DNA of 64,000 nt from Brevipalpus yothersi (lineage: Eukaryota > Arthropoda > Arachnida > Trombidiformes > Tenuipalpidae). Both the position numbers and the translations under genes were made by a program. The DNA lies in contig QZCP01000074.1 in the NCBI GenBank assembly GCA_003956705.1, forward strand, positions 10,629-74,628. Reading direction: 5' to 3'. Of this stretch, positions 50,212-60,190 are shown one piece after another. The notes below the pieces were generated by a model, which was not told the origin of the DNA, ran no database searches, and saw only the letters and a list, made by a program, of their open reading frames with translations. Within the stretch, counting starts at the first letter, position 1, and each line of letters opens with the position of its first letter.

Positions 50212-52826
50212 TGTGGGAAAGAAGGAAGATTGAATAGAATAGAATCCTCTTTTCTTAAATGTTGCACAGAATTTTCTTCTCTCCAAACAAATTATTCCCG
50301 AAATAAATATTGTATTCCTTGTTAAATACAAATTATTCTTGATCTCTTCCTCAGTGTACGTAAATACACATGCACACAATTCTCTCTCAAATTAGTAGCG
50401 ATGGTCGTGTGTTTACGAGTGTAAAATTAATGGCTGATAGTTATGGGTTGATGGCAAAAAGTGGTGAAAAATAGTTAGACAGAAGAGAAAGCGAGTGAGA
50501 GAGAGAGAAGATGAAAAATTATGGCTCTTTTTACTACTTTCGAAACACAACGTAAACTTGATTGCCTTGCTTCACTTGGGTTGGTGAAGCTGGAATAGTA
50601 GGAGAGAGAGAGAGAGAGAGAGAGAGGAAAAGCTTGCTGATTATTGTGGTGCTGATGGTCAGTTGGGCCACTGAAGGAGGACAATGATTGGCGTGTAGGT
50701 GAGAATTGTGGAGAGAGAGAAGAGAGAAGAAAGAGAGAGAAAAGCTCTCACTTGTTTTGTAAGCGAGCCTTGTAAGTGTGTAGAGAACCTTGTTCACAAA
50801 AATCCTGGTTAAGTGGTTTTGCTCACAGAATGGGTATACACATCAACAGTTGAAACTGAAATTTTTAAGACGATTATGTAATTGGTTGAATTTTAACGAT
50901 CGGCGGGCGAAAAGATGTGAGTTTGTATCACTTTCAATGAGCTTCGCTGTAGAGATGATGGCTAGATGAGAATTTCACTTCACTTCATGCGTGGCTGTAT
51001 TGGTGAACAGTTTGCTGAGAAAATTGATTCTGATGAGTATCAGGTAAGAAGATAATAAGGTTGAGGTAATTAATATATTGAAAGAGAATTTCGCCAAATT
51101 GGACAGACAATATATTCTATCCTGTATAATTGGTGATGGAAATTAGAATTTTTCCTTCGTTTGAACTGTATACATCTTGGGAAAAGAGGATCTTGAAATT
51201 GAAAAAGATCGCGATTCAAGTACAATATGATTATTATCCAGGCTAGAACATGTATTCCAAAAGGATTCACTAGAAGAATACTATTATCGCTTGTTCAATA
51301 GTGGTACATATGAGAGCATGAATATATCCACACGCAAACACACATACACAGATACACTCACAGTGGTGGTGATGATAATGGTGAATGTGTTTGGTAAGAG
51401 AGAGAGAATGTCGCCCTGTAAGAATGGCGAATATGGTGAGGTTGCGAGCTGTATGTGTGTGTGTGTCGATCGCGCGCGTCTCGAATATGTGTGTGTGTAT
51501 GTATATGTGCCGCTAAGATGAGCTAGAAGCGATTCAAGACTCAGTATCATTGGTCTTGGCGAGCTGTTCAAAGGAAAGTTGCGCCTTCAAGCTATCATCC
51601 AATAAGATTCAGCTACCAAGCCACTGCCTCTTTGGCAACTTCGGTCAGCTTCTGGGCTCCTGAGCATGCTATTTTCATGTGTATGTGTGGTTGGGTCCTC
51701 TTTGCTTGCGATAGCATCTCAAAGAGGCTCTCTTTTTCTCGCTCTATCCCTCTCTCTCTTTCTTTCTCTCTCTTTTTCTCTTTCCATTTCAATCACACAC
51801 TATTTTTCCTGCTCTTTTATCATTCTAGATTATCTAATAGCCCAAACTTTTCTGATCAGATTGACTTGTAGAAGTGGAAAGAGAGAAGAGAGAGAAATAC
51901 TCAGAGGCACACATGCATTCTTTATCCGTTAGCATTTGAGTTCTTGGAGAAGAAAAATTCCAAAAAACCCATGCAAGTGATATGACAACCGAAAATTTCT
52001 CACAAGAGATTGATGACCTTTACATTTATTCATCGGATCCTTTTTATGAGCATATAAGTGTGCCTATTTTATTACGTCAAAAGTGACCTGTATTGTGAAA
52101 TGCTCTTGTATTAAAAAAGTATCGAAGATTATCTCACTACCTAACAGTGATAAGAAAGAATTCAACTTTTATCTTGCTCCATGAGATAAGACTCAAAAAT
52201 ATTTCCCAACTTCCCACATTATATCATTCGATTCTCCTCTTTCTTTTCCTATTTCCTTCCTTTAGTTCTTTCGAATATTAGTTTCATGTTGCAATTCGAT
52301 ATTTTCAATTACTCGAGAGGAAGGACATCGATCCAGAATCAAAACTACCCAAATTCGCTTCGGTTTGAAACCAATCTATCCATAAAAAACAAGGCAGCTT
52401 GGAATTGACAACCTCTCATCAATGTCGATGATCCTCCATCATTACAAATAAATTATTAAACGCTCCTCTTTATTGGTGAGAACGGAAGTTCTTAGAACCT
52501 TTCCATCGTCGTCGAACATTTCCCGCTTCTTGTCCAGTTTCAAAAAAATACTCTTCATAAGTCCCCAGTAGCGACCTCAAGCGGATTTTAGACTTACTTG
52601 TTGAAGATTGAACTTTGAAGACGAAGTTGATCAAACAAATCAATTCGATTAATTTGATCATAATAAGCATCAACATTTTGAATGGACAATTGATTTTAAA
52701 TTCATCTAGAGTAATTAGTTGATCCCGGTTATTGTTCTAATTTTGTGTGGGGACCTCCCAGATGTGATAAAAGTTGACCTGTGTTTGTGTATTTAAGTAA
52801 TAGTAATTTTTCAGTAGCAGTTGATC
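50212..52826. promoter_or_regulatory. Divergent Ubx-B / MPC1 intergenic region (left palindrome arm)
   Basis: Separates two genes transcribed away from each other. Most of it from about 50740 on is repeated in reverse between 56340 and 63935. Landmarks are the Ubx upstream element (51526-51625), the GTACTTGAATCGCGATC region near 51210, and a non-repetitive stretch at 52440-52610. It must carry promoters for both genes; no TATA box was assigned. Confidence 0.6.
51526..51625 (-). promoter_or_regulatory. Shared Ubx upstream element, copy B
   Basis: Identical by eye to 44762-44861. Beyond it (to about 51730) similarity continues to the Ubx-C side (62690-62766) but not to Ubx-A, which has a CT tract there. 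Confidence 0.6.
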
Positions 52827-52856
52827 ATGGCAGCTCCTATGATGAAGCGAACTTTG
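52615..52856 (+). repeat. MPC1 5' end, left copy of the palindrome inner arm
   Basis: Covers upstream DNA, 5' UTR and the first codons of MPC1. The reverse complement is at about 56345-56617. Exact shared runs include GTTGATCCCGGTTATTGTTC and CCCAGATGTGATAAA. It is continuous with the outer arm to its left. Confidence 0.9.
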
Positions 52857-53338
52857 TTGACATTGAAAGATAAAATGAAGAGCAAAGAAACGAGAGATTA
52901 TTTTTGCAGGTAAATTTTTTCGCCTGCTTTGATTTGTTCTACTAAATTTTTCAATTGATTTCATTAGAAATCATTCTAATCATTGTTCCTTCCATTTTGT
53001 GGCCCTATTTAGTACACATTTTTGGGGACCAGTTGCCAACTGGGGAATACCGATCGCGGCCATTAATGATTGCTTATGGAAAGATGCTAGCATAATATCG
53101 GGCAAAATGACGCTTGGTTAGTGGAATGAAATATGATAGATTCGAGGTGTATATTAATGCCTACACTTTCCTTTCCACAGCTCTCTGCTTTTATTCAGCT
53201 CTTTTCATGAGGTTCGCCATCAAAGTGAAACCTAGGAATATGCTTCTATTCGCCTGCCATTTTACCAATGAATGTGCTCAACTTACGCAAGGTGCCAGAT
53301 ACTTGAATTATAACTATGGATCGGCACAACAAAAATGA
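52827..53338 (+). CDS. MPC1: Mitochondrial pyruvate carrier subunit 1 (three exons)
   Basis: Inner mitochondrial membrane protein that pairs with MPC2 to import pyruvate into the matrix. Exons are 52827-52909, 53013-53116 and 53182-1 to 53338 (exon 3 begins at 53181), joined in frame to give 114 aa, the usual family length. Diagnostic stretches are STHFWGPVANWGIPIAAIND, the IISGKMT block, FYSALFMRFAIKVKPRN and FACHFTNECAQLTQG. All junctions are GT-AG with introns of 103 and 64 bp. The ATG is the only one that leaves the expected short N-terminus. A possible AATAAA signal lies at 53900-53905. It is an ordinary metabolic gene inside a Hox cluster, head to head with Ubx-B. Its 5' UTR and first nine codons were copied in inverted form to 56350-56380. 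Confidence 0.95.
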
Positions 53339-54022
53339 TGATGAATAAGCGTTTTGTTTGGTTGATTTTTTTTGTTCTTTGTTTTAAAGCTCAAAAGTTT
53401 GATGTTGCGAGCTCGATGCGATAAATTGAATATTTCAAAAGCAATCCTACCAAGAGTCGCATGTATTCCGATCACAATAAGAATTATTTTGGTTTACTTT
53501 GTTGGCATTTTAGTTCCTTACACTATGTTCATCAAAATATTTGGTTCCTAATTCATTACCCTAGATATATATGAGATATCTTCAATACCGTGGACACCAC
53601 AATCCATCACCTCTCAGAGATGTATCGTTCTTTAGGCAATTGCACACTCATTAATGATGAGAATCGAATAATATCATAAATGATTACACTATGATACTGC
53701 CTGATTTGATCCCAAATTGAGCAATCTGATTCAAAAATTTTACAACGCGATCAGTAAGAAAAACGATTTCATAAAGTCGTACCGATAGTTCCGATTATGC
53801 TCAGGACATTCGAAGCCTCGAAAAGCTTTGAAGATGAAGTAATCACGAAAATTGACACAGAGATAAGAATGATTGGATAACTCTATTCATTTAGAACAAA
53901 ATAAATTCATAGAAATCGTTCAATTGAACATTCGGAGTAATACCTAGAGAGTAGTAATTCAGTCCAGAATAAATTGAGATGTATAGAGTGCAGAAATGAG
54001 CAGAGCATCAGTGGATAGAGAA
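53339..54022. other. Convergent 3' region of MPC1 and the coiled-coil gene
   Basis: 684 bp between two tail-to-tail genes. AATAAA occurs on the plus strand at 53900 and 53968. No further gene is seen. Confidence 0.6.
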
Positions 54023-56380
54023 TTATGCTCCTTGTTCACCATCCCCACTGAAACGGATTCCACTTTCATCGGCACTCCTTCCAGAAACTTGATCATCCTC
54101 ATTGTCTTCAGTATCACCTCCTTCACCTTCAGCTGATTTCGGTTCCACTTTATTGCTAGAATCGCAAATATTGGCCACAGGTATTCCCTGCATTGCGCCC
54201 ATCATATTGCTCGAAGAATGAAGATTTTCCGATTCAGTGAGTTCAATGGCAGTTTGATCAGCTTCGGCGAGATCATCATCAGCTGATGAGCTGATACTTT
54301 CTTCATTCTCATCAGGACTTGTGGCACCGGTTGTGGGAGGTCTTTGACGAAGACGCAACAAGGAGGCTTGAGTTGTCTTCACCGGTGCCATACTAGGTGC
54401 ACCGTTAACTATTAGCCTATTGGTTTCACTGGATCGACCTTCGGCAGCCATCAGAGGTCTTGTGGTTTCCGATAGAAGGAAAGTTGGATCGTCTTTCTTA
54501 TCAGATTTTGAGGATGCTGACTCGATCACATCTGGATTGCGGAGTTTCTTACGAATAGCACCAGTGCTCGGAGATATGTGGAGAGTTATCGGATGAGGAC
54601 GAACATTACCTGGACCAGATGATTGTGCCATGTGATCAACATCCTCATTAAGCTGGCGCTCATCACCACCGATAGCAACGTCTTCGATCTGAGATAGTGG
54701 AATGTTGCTCGATTTAACTCTTGTCTGCGGTATACTGCCGACTGAGCTAGTACTTGTAGCTGTGTGTATGGATGGACTCATATCCCGTTTCTCGGAGCTC
54801 ATGAATTTGCTCTTCTCACCTACCCTCATACCGTTTGGCATACAACGAGGTGGATGAATATCATTCAATGGAGTGTTCTTTATCTTACGCATACCATGAT
54901 CAGACGGTGAACCAGGATAGCTACTTTTTCGCACAGGATTCGACTTGTTGGCGTTTGATGGAAAAGAATGTAGAGATTCTTGAGCTCCATTGTCCATAGA
55001 TCTGATGCCTGAGAGAGCGCTGTAATGGAGATTGAAATTTTGGCCTACTCTATGGTGTGGACTATTTCCACTGAGATTCCCATTGGTTTTGGAGAAACAC
55101 GATCGAGATGATGATCCTTCGTTGGAACTCAGCTGATTTTGGGGTACATTGTTTTTGGAATTTTCCCCAGAGCCAGCGTTCGGGCGTACACCAGGAGCGG
55201 CTTTTCCGCATGCGATCGGTGAAGTTGATGATTCGTTGGGATCAGGTAGACGACCGAAGGAAGATATCGCTCTATTTCTTTCAAGATGAGATGTTGAAGC
55301 TTGATTACTTGCACTTAACTGACCAGTGAATGGAGTCCATACAGCTAGTGGAGGAGGAGAAAAATTGCTAATTCCGATAACAGATTCACAATTTCTACAA
55401 CATGTCGGTGGGTGATTGTGACTTGTTTGCTGTTGTAACCATAATAATAGCATTTGTTGCTGTTGGAGAATTTGATAATTTTGTGTAAGCATCAAATGGA
55501 AAAATTGATGGTGGGAAAGTGTATTTTGGTCCGAAGTCTCATTTTGGAAAAAGTTTCTCAGCATAAAAGGATCTCTTAATTGTAGATTTGCCTCGATATC
55601 ATTTAAACTATCCTCAGATGCAGGAGTACTGGCTTCCGGTCGGTTGGAATCAATCATACTGTTATTGAGAGAATCGATCCCACTTAAGCCCAAAGTACGA
55701 CGATTGCCATCATCAAACGATATTGGTGCTGCTCGGTGCTGGGAGGTATCATTTCTTTTCGAAGTAGAGCTTGCCTTTCGACCATCCAGAGCATTACTAC
55801 GATCATTTCGATGGGAAGACTGATTGGAAGTTACTCTCTCATTAATTTGATCATCATTGTATGCTTTACGTGCTTTTTCTCTTTTTCTCTGATGATTATA
55901 CATCTCTTGCATTTCCATCAACTCATCGGGATCTCTTGTGGTCAAATTTCTTATCTGCAATTCGACTTGCTTCAAATTAGCTTCCAATTGTTCCAGTTCA
56001 CCAAGTTTACCACACAATCCTTGATCTGTTGCATAATTATTCATAAGATTTGCTTTGATTGAATTACTTCGGACACCAATTTCATCTTCTTCACTACCAT
56101 CGGCCTCGTATCGTGATGATTGAAGATTACAATTCAAATTGTAACGATTCATCTTGACCCTTTGCTGTTCCTGCTCCTGCTGTTGATGGAGCAATTCTTT
56201 CAACACCTCATCCATTTTATTCTTTTTCTTTTGCAAACGATTCAATACACCTTCCAAATTTTTACGCTTCTTCATCTCCACCAGCATGTCAATATACGCT
56301 TCTCGTTCCTCATTCTCTTCACCATCATCATTGGCCCCGATCGTATCCATCATAGTTCGCTTCATCATAGGAGCTGCCAT
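54023..56380 (-). CDS. Intronless coiled-coil protein, possibly PCM1-related, with an MPC1-derived start
   Basis: A 785-aa single-exon protein. Residues 25-75 (LNRLQKKKNKMDEVLKELL followed by a Gln run) and 124-175 look like coiled coils. A Gln/Leu-rich segment lies near 280-320 (LQQQQMLLLWLQQQ), followed by long Ser/Asn-rich disordered sequence and an acidic C-terminus. The arrangement and the KMDEVLKEL and QQQQMLLLWLQQQ segments recall PCM1, a centriolar-satellite scaffold, but I am not sure of the family. The first nine residues, MAAPMMKRT, are identical to MPC1 and are encoded in an inverted copy of the MPC1 5' UTR and exon 1. The gene's older start may be MMDTIG immediately after. The lack of introns next to spliced genes suggests a retrocopy. 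It is convergent with MPC1, and its promoter is probably the duplicated MPC1 promoter. Confidence 0.75.
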   Translation of the reverse strand: MAAPMMKRTMMDTIGANDDGEENEEREAYIDMLVEMKKRKNLEGVLNRLQKKKNKMDEVLKELLHQQQEQEQQRVKMNRYNLNCNLQSSRYEADGSEEDEIGVRSNSIKANLMNNYATDQGLCGKLGELEQLEANLKQVELQIRNLTTRDPDELMEMQEMYNHQRKREKARKAYNDDQINERVTSNQSSHRNDRSNALDGRKASSTSKRNDTSQHRAAPISFDDGNRRTLGLSGIDSLNNSMIDSNRPEASTPASEDSLNDIEANLQLRDPFMLRNFFQNETSDQNTLSHHQFFHLMLTQNYQILQQQQMLLLWLQQQTSHNHPPTCCRNCESVIGISNFSPPPLAVWTPFTGQLSASNQASTSHLERNRAISSFGRLPDPNESSTSPIACGKAAPGVRPNAGSGENSKNNVPQNQLSSNEGSSSRSCFSKTNGNLSGNSPHHRVGQNFNLHYSALSGIRSMDNGAQESLHSFPSNANKSNPVRKSSYPGSPSDHGMRKIKNTPLNDIHPPRCMPNGMRVGEKSKFMSSEKRDMSPSIHTATSTSSVGSIPQTRVKSSNIPLSQIEDVAIGGDERQLNEDVDHMAQSSGPGNVRPHPITLHISPSTGAIRKKLRNPDVIESASSKSDKKDDPTFLLSETTRPLMAAEGRSSETNRLIVNGAPSMAPVKTTQASLLRLRQRPPTTGATSPDENEESISSSADDDLAEADQTAIELTESENLHSSSNMMGAMQGIPVANICDSSNKVEPKSAEGEGGDTEDNEDDQVSGRSADESGIRFSGDGEQGA

Positions 56381-56617
56381 GATCAATTGTTACTGAAAAA
56401 AATTACTATTATTTAAATAAACAAACACACACACACACACACGTTAACCTTTATCACATCTGGGATCAGATTCCCACACACAATAAGAACAATAACCGGG
56501 ATCAACTAATATACTCCAGATGAATTTAAAATTAATTGTCCATTCAAAATACTGATGCTTATTAATATCAAATTAATCCAAATTAATCATGTTCATCACA
56601 TTCCAACATCGTTTTCA
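56345..56617 (-). repeat. MPC1 5' end, inverted right copy
   Basis: Reads on the minus strand as TTTTTCAGTA, then TTGATCATGGCAGCTCC, then the shared codons, then switches to unrelated coding sequence after AAGCGAACT. A GT-rich run (56421-56443 region) has expanded here. It supplies the start of the coiled-coil gene. Confidence 0.9.
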
Positions 56618-56842
56618 AACTCTGTGTAATGTGTGTATGTATCGCCGATGTATCTGATATGCATTAATTTTTAGCTGATATCGATAATGGATACCGATAA
56701 CAGATCAGGTTGCTAGGCAACTAGACTGTAAATCATCTTTATTTAGAGAGTTTTCACCTTTCAGTGAAAAGATAGCCGCCAATGAAGGCGGGATTTTCCA
56801 AGATACATAAGTATTGGCTAGGAAGGGTTAAGTCCACAGTAA

Positions 56843-59800
56843 TCATTGTGGATTGAATTGGTTGATAAATTTGTTATGTATGAAATCATAAATGCGGATG
56901 CCGTAGCTAAAGAATTCGTATGTGATAACTTTGTTCGGGAACGGTATTAATCTATGGAATAGGTAGGCTCTGTGAAGATAGTCGTTGAGGGCCTTGGAGA
57001 TATCTTTTCTTAGATGATGAGTTGCGGGACATTTCGTGATTAGATGAATCTTGCCTTTTTCGGAGCATGAGCAGGATAGGAGAGCTGGATCAAAGAAGTT
57101 AAAAATAATTTTCATGGTTGCAATTTTGGGCCATTCACATTTGAAGTCTCTGAATTGCATCCATGTGGAAAAATCGAGGATTGTGTCTAGCGCTTGCTTG
57201 TGCCAGATCTTTTTGCAGGCGTCCATAACTAGTGCTTTGGTCATCTCTTTTACGGTGGTATTTCCTATTTTATTCATGGCTGGGAGGACTTCATCAGGGT
57301 GCCATTTATCATTGAACTGTGCTGAGTAGCAGTGTTGAGGAGCTGTTGAAATTAGGATAAAGATTTTTCCGATATTCTTCTGGTGCCAAATATCCAGACA
57401 GCCTCCTCCGATCATGAGTGATTTATCATTCGATATGAGTAACATATTGGTGTTGGGGAATATCTCAGCAATCTTTGCCAGTGTTGTACTGATGCCAATT
57501 CGACATATGTCAAAGGCTGGGAGACGATATTTGAAGGAGATGCTCCATCTGGATATTCCAGAGTTGTTGTTGGAGAAGATGACTCTGAGTTCGTTGCATC
57601 TTTGATGGACTTTTGTAGCCACTTTTAGTGAGTACTGGCAGTTAGGAGAGTACAGATTGATGAGAGTGGATGGAATGTATCTGATTCTGTGGCGGCTGTA
57701 CCATTGTTCGTGAGTATCAGCAGGAAAGTTTTCGCGAACGATTGTGTGGAGCTGGTATACTCTTGGATTGGAAATGAGAGTGAAGATCATGCTGGTTAGA
57801 TATTCAATGGACAGCAAGTTGGTGTGTATGACTGGTAGTGACTTCGATATGAGATGTCCTCTGGAGGTCCAACAATTGATAATAGAGCCTTCTATGTGCC
57901 ATAGGTGCTCGAGAGTGGTTTCAATGGAGGTGTTCTCCATGATCATAGGCAGTATGTGTGAGTGAGTAGAGAAGATACATTGCCTGATTAGGATGTCTCT
58001 GAGTTGGATATTGATCTTCTTTATATTTGCGATGTAGGGTGCGAAAGAGGTTGCAAGGTTGAGTGCTGTGGAGCCGAATTTTTTCCAGAATAGATTGAAT
58101 CTCCTAATGTGAGGCGTATACTGGCAGCCAAGGAGCTGGATGTATAGGGAGTTTTTGTATTCAAGCATATTTCTGGAGGATTTGTACCAGTCGCGACCAT
58201 GAAATTTGGTTTTGGATGTGTTGAGGTTGAGTTTGAAGGTAGTGAATATCTCTTTTATTCGATTTAGAATCTCATGGTGGTATCTAACGTTGGCACCGCT
58301 CAGTATGACTTTTAGATCATCCGCGTAGAAGATGAATTCAAACATACACTTTGATTGGAGGGTTTTCAGTTCTCGGATGATCCTTGCAGTGATGAGTACC
58401 CATAGGAGTGGACCGAGTATGCTCCCCTGTGGAACACCAGTGTTGAGTTTTTTACCTCTCAGCTCTCCTCGCACCAGACACCAGACAGTGAAATTCTCTA
58501 GATACGTTCTGATCAGCTTCCTGGCTCTGAGACTAACGTTGTAGAATTCGAGTGTTTCATCTATTACTTTCCAGTCAGCCTTATCAAAAGCCCCGTCGAC
58601 ATCTAGGTCCATCAAGAGGAAGTTGGTGCTGGTTCCCTCCAGACCAGCGCATTTCATGTGAAAGGTGTAAATTGCCTCCGCAACCCCTCTTTCAGGTACA
58701 AAAGCGAGCTGCGAGCTGAGATCGGTGTCAAGTAGCGATGATATTGTGATGTTCAATTCTTCAGCAATTAGGGACTGGAGAGTCATGCCAGCGGGATGTT
58801 GGGTGACAATGATTCGGATTTTGGAAGAGTCACGCTTGGGTATTAGTGTAGCATATCCCATTGCCCAAGCTGTGGGGAAAATACCGTTGGTCCAGGCTGC
58901 ATTGACCGCCTCGAAGAATGTGGGGAAGATCATCGCGTCCAGATAGAACCTTTTGTTTGGCATAAATTTGGTGCTGTCAACTGTGTTTTTCATATACGTT
59001 TTGACAGATGATTCATCCACGATGAGAGGGCTGTTTGAAATCGGCATTAACTTTTCGGGTAACTTTTCGATAGTGAAGTTGCATAGCGCTTTCTCTTTAT
59101 TTTCAGTGAGTTCATTTAGGCATCTCGGTTCGGATGATGGCAGCAAATCTTTCATCCTAAAAGTTTTGCAGACTTTACGAAGCACTTTCCATGGATTTTT
59201 CTTGATCTCATTGCGATCGATGGCTTCATCAATGAGATCCCCAAATAGTCTACGTTCGATGATCTGCTTCTCAGCTTCGATTATTAGGGACCTGAGTTGT
59301 GGAGGGCACTCTTCGATGGTGTGTTTCTTTGACTTTCGGATGAGGCGGATGATATTCGAAGTGATGTGATCTTCTTTGGTGCATTTGTTCCTTACTAGTA
59401 CTATACGATGATTAATTAGCTCATCTTCAAGGTGGCACAGCTTGGCGTAGGAGCAGCTAAATGATTGGTTGATGACTTGCGAGGATTCTGATGGTCGAGT
59501 GATGGTGCATACTTTGTACTGAGGCGTTGGTTTGATGCGTAGATTCAGGGATGTGATCACGAGCCGATGGTCGCTGTTGATGTTGATATACAGGTTGGGA
59601 AGGAAGTTTTTCAGAGAGGACGAGTTGATTAATGCATGATCAAGGCAATGAAATGTATTCGAAGATGAGATGAAAGTCCATTCATTAGAGTTTGACGAGA
59701 AGTCGTGAGTGACTTGAAAGTTTCTTAGTAGCACACCCTTGGACGTTGTGAGAGAAGTGACATTTGTGCCTAGAGTGTCGGCATTAAAGTCACCAACAAT

Positions 59801-60190
59801 GAGAGTTGTCGAAGCTTTGAATATATTACATTTGAGCATTATTTCATAAAGATTTTTGGCGAACTTATTGGTGGTGTGTGTACATGGTATGTATACAGCG
59901 CACAGGAGAATTGATAGATGTTCGAAGAAGATTAAGCAGCAGTTGAGATCTTGAAAGTGAAAGCGACACGAGATATTGAGAGATTTATCAATAAAAATAG
60001 CTGATAGAACATTATTACAATTGAGAAAGGTAACTTTTTGGTATAGATTAGGGTGAGGGGTATGAATATATTCATTTACAACGCATATGAGGGGTCTATA
60101 ACATATTAACTTTTCATTGAGGGTGGCTACTGATTTGTGGCATCTTCTACTATTGCCATAGGACAATTTTATGGCGATATTTTTCGCCAT
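56843..60190 (-). CDS. LINE ORF2: endonuclease and reverse transcriptase
   Basis: A 1115-aa polyprotein for target-primed reverse transcription. The N-terminal endonuclease/exonuclease/phosphatase domain keeps VNEY (Glu at about 40), GDFNAD (133-138) and SDHR (206-209). The reverse transcriptase has DLDVDGAFDKAD (528-539), GVPQGSILGP (585-594) and FYADD (621-625). A C-terminal CSCSEKGKIHLITKC (about 1040-1054) resembles the Cys/His finger of I/R1-type elements. No clear RNase H domain was identified. The ATG at 60190 is the first in frame, inside the end of ORF1. No stop or frameshift was seen. Confidence 0.93.
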   Translation of the reverse strand: MAKNIAIKLSYGNSRRCHKSVATLNEKLICYRPLICVVNEYIHTPHPNLYQKVTFLNCNNVLSAIFIDKSLNISCRFHFQDLNCCLIFFEHLSILLCAVYIPCTHTTNKFAKNLYEIMLKCNIFKASTTLIVGDFNADTLGTNVTSLTTSKGVLLRNFQVTHDFSSNSNEWTFISSSNTFHCLDHALINSSSLKNFLPNLYININSDHRLVITSLNLRIKPTPQYKVCTITRPSESSQVINQSFSCSYAKLCHLEDELINHRIVLVRNKCTKEDHITSNIIRLIRKSKKHTIEECPPQLRSLIIEAEKQIIERRLFGDLIDEAIDRNEIKKNPWKVLRKVCKTFRMKDLLPSSEPRCLNELTENKEKALCNFTIEKLPEKLMPISNSPLIVDESSVKTYMKNTVDSTKFMPNKRFYLDAMIFPTFFEAVNAAWTNGIFPTAWAMGYATLIPKRDSSKIRIIVTQHPAGMTLQSLIAEELNITISSLLDTDLSSQLAFVPERGVAEAIYTFHMKCAGLEGTSTNFLLMDLDVDGAFDKADWKVIDETLEFYNVSLRARKLIRTYLENFTVWCLVRGELRGKKLNTGVPQGSILGPLLWVLITARIIRELKTLQSKCMFEFIFYADDLKVILSGANVRYHHEILNRIKEIFTTFKLNLNTSKTKFHGRDWYKSSRNMLEYKNSLYIQLLGCQYTPHIRRFNLFWKKFGSTALNLATSFAPYIANIKKINIQLRDILIRQCIFSTHSHILPMIMENTSIETTLEHLWHIEGSIINCWTSRGHLISKSLPVIHTNLLSIEYLTSMIFTLISNPRVYQLHTIVRENFPADTHEQWYSRHRIRYIPSTLINLYSPNCQYSLKVATKVHQRCNELRVIFSNNNSGISRWSISFKYRLPAFDICRIGISTTLAKIAEIFPNTNMLLISNDKSLMIGGGCLDIWHQKNIGKIFILISTAPQHCYSAQFNDKWHPDEVLPAMNKIGNTTVKEMTKALVMDACKKIWHKQALDTILDFSTWMQFRDFKCEWPKIATMKIIFNFFDPALLSCSCSEKGKIHLITKCPATHHLRKDISKALNDYLHRAYLFHRLIPFPNKVITYEFFSYGIRIYDFIHNKFINQFNPQ

